A DNA stretch of 64,000 bases from CAIQPV01 sp963719855 (GTDB taxonomy: Bacteria > Pseudomonadota > Gammaproteobacteria > Burkholderiales > Gallionellaceae). Below are positions 63,358-64,000 of the stretch, one piece after another. Within the stretch, counting starts at the first letter, position 1. Every line of letters starts with the position of its first letter. The stretch is from positions 1,364,001 through 1,428,000 of the forward strand of contig CAVRDK010000004.1 in assembly GCA_963719855.1 (NCBI GenBank), given 5' to 3'. A program made the position numbers and the translations under genes. The notes under the pieces are model-generated. The model had not been told where the DNA came from and made no database searches. It saw only the letters and a list, made by a program, of their open reading frames with translations.

Positions 63358-64000
63358 ATGGGCAAACAAATGAAATTGATTTTGATCGTAGACGACAATC
63401 CCAGCTGCGTGGAGTTTCATGAGGCAATACTCAAGCCGGAAGGTTATCGCATCTTGAGCGTTAGCAACGGCAATGATGCGCTGGCGGCAGTGGCGCAGCA
63501 ACCGCCCGACCTGATTTTGCTCGACGTGGTGATGCCCGGCATGGACGGCAATCAGGTGGCGAGGAAACTCAAACTTGATCCCCTCACAAAAAATATCCCC
63601 ATCATCATGGTGACAGGTTTGGGTGACCGCAATTCCAGGCTGATCGGGCTGAACAGCGGGGCGGAAGAATTTATGCTCAAGCCTGTGGATAGTGCCGAGT
63701 TAAGGATGCGGGTGAGAAATATGCTGCGCCTCAAGGAACACTCCGATTTCCGCGATCAGCATAACAACATTCTTGAGAAGCGAGTGCTGGCGCGCACGGA
63801 TGAATTACATAAAAGTCATGTAGAAACCATTTATGCCTTGACCCGCGCCGCCGAGCACAGGGATGACGACACCGGCATCCATGTGCGGCGCATCAGCCAT
63901 TATTCCAGACACCTGGCCGAAACCTTGGGCATGGATCGCGCTTATTGCGAAATGATCCATTACGCCAGTCCGATGCATGACATTGGCAAGATCGGCATCC
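63358..64000 (+). CDS. Response regulator with HD-GYP domain (cut by window end)
   Basis: The first 214 residues are visible. A receiver domain (about 6-125) has the phospho-acceptor Asp in LLDVVMPGMDG. Next comes a short helix and the start of an HD-GYP domain (EHRDDDTGIHVRRI, MHDIGKIGI at the edge), which normally hydrolyses cyclic di-GMP. CGGAG precedes ATG 63358. The C-terminal part with the GYP motif is outside the window, so activity is not confirmed. Confidence 0.85.
   Translation, partial: MGKQMKLILIVDDNPSCVEFHEAILKPEGYRILSVSNGNDALAAVAQQPPDLILLDVVMPGMDGNQVARKLKLDPLTKNIPIIMVTGLGDRNSRLIGLNSGAEEFMLKPVDSAELRMRVRNMLRLKEHSDFRDQHNNILEKRVLARTDELHKSHVETIYALTRAAEHRDDDTGIHVRRISHYSRHLAETLGMDRAYCEMIHYASPMHDIGKIGI

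Overview
The window looks like a chromosomal segment from a chemolithoautotrophic betaproteobacterium. A neutrophilic iron oxidiser or relative (Gallionellaceae/Nitrosomonadales type) fits best. The reasons are a form II RuBisCO with a divergent CbbR, a run of Calvin-cycle genes, a cytochrome bc1 operon, betaproteobacterial synteny (ntrXY-DUF4390-rsmB-fmt-def / LysM-dprA-smg-topA; ffs-dnaX-ybaB-recR) and many short palindromic repeats between genes. The lineage is inferred from gene content only; there is no rRNA in the window.

Layout. 1-8.4 kb: a duplicated-permease ABC subunit, then a rightward cluster behind an FNR/DNR-type box: NorQ/CbbQ-type AAA+ ATPase, NapH-like membrane polyferredoxin, NorD/CbbO-type VWA protein, SirB-like membrane protein, and a cytoplasmic Mo/W-bisPGD oxidoreductase. 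8.5-13.1 kb: a small membrane protein, QueD, and a MoxR-DUF58-TgpA (transglutaminase) operon. 13.3-17.9 kb: a signalling block made of a Ser/Thr kinase with a cyclic-nucleotide-binding domain, a class III cyclase with an FHA domain, and a second Ser/Thr kinase. 18.2-19.7 kb: a TIR-like (CAP12/Pycsar-type) effector gene lying between two perfect 221-bp inverted repeats. 19.7-29.7 kb: cbbM with divergent cbbR, then fba, pyk, pgk, gap and tkt on the minus strand. 30-41.8 kb: two-component and housekeeping genes. 42-46.5 kb: ankyrin protein, repeat-rich lipoprotein, SIMPL protein and NUDIX hydrolase. 46.7-49.3 kb: petABC. 49.8-57.5 kb: fumarase, a GIY-YIG-like protein, SRP RNA, dnaX, ybaB, recR, rluB, a third Ser/Thr kinase and a YgfX-like protein. 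57.6-64 kb: orphan flhD, a PAS/histidine kinase broken by a frameshift, a LuxR-type regulator, small proteins, and the start of an HD-GYP response regulator cut by the window end.

The most interesting items are: (i) the TIR gene framed by perfect long inverted repeats; (ii) the kinase/cyclase/kinase block, whose domains could form a phospho-Thr to cyclic-nucleotide loop and whose cyclase has a charge-swapped purine-specificity pair; (iii) a hairpin element family (called B here) with compensatory stem changes that has inserted repeatedly into two other repeat families; (iv) the NorQ/polyferredoxin/NorD/SirB/molybdoenzyme cluster. Two genes are clearly, and a third possibly, broken by a single-base change in a homopolymer; this may be sequencing error rather than biology. 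No tRNA, rRNA, CRISPR array, recognisable transposase or prophage was seen.
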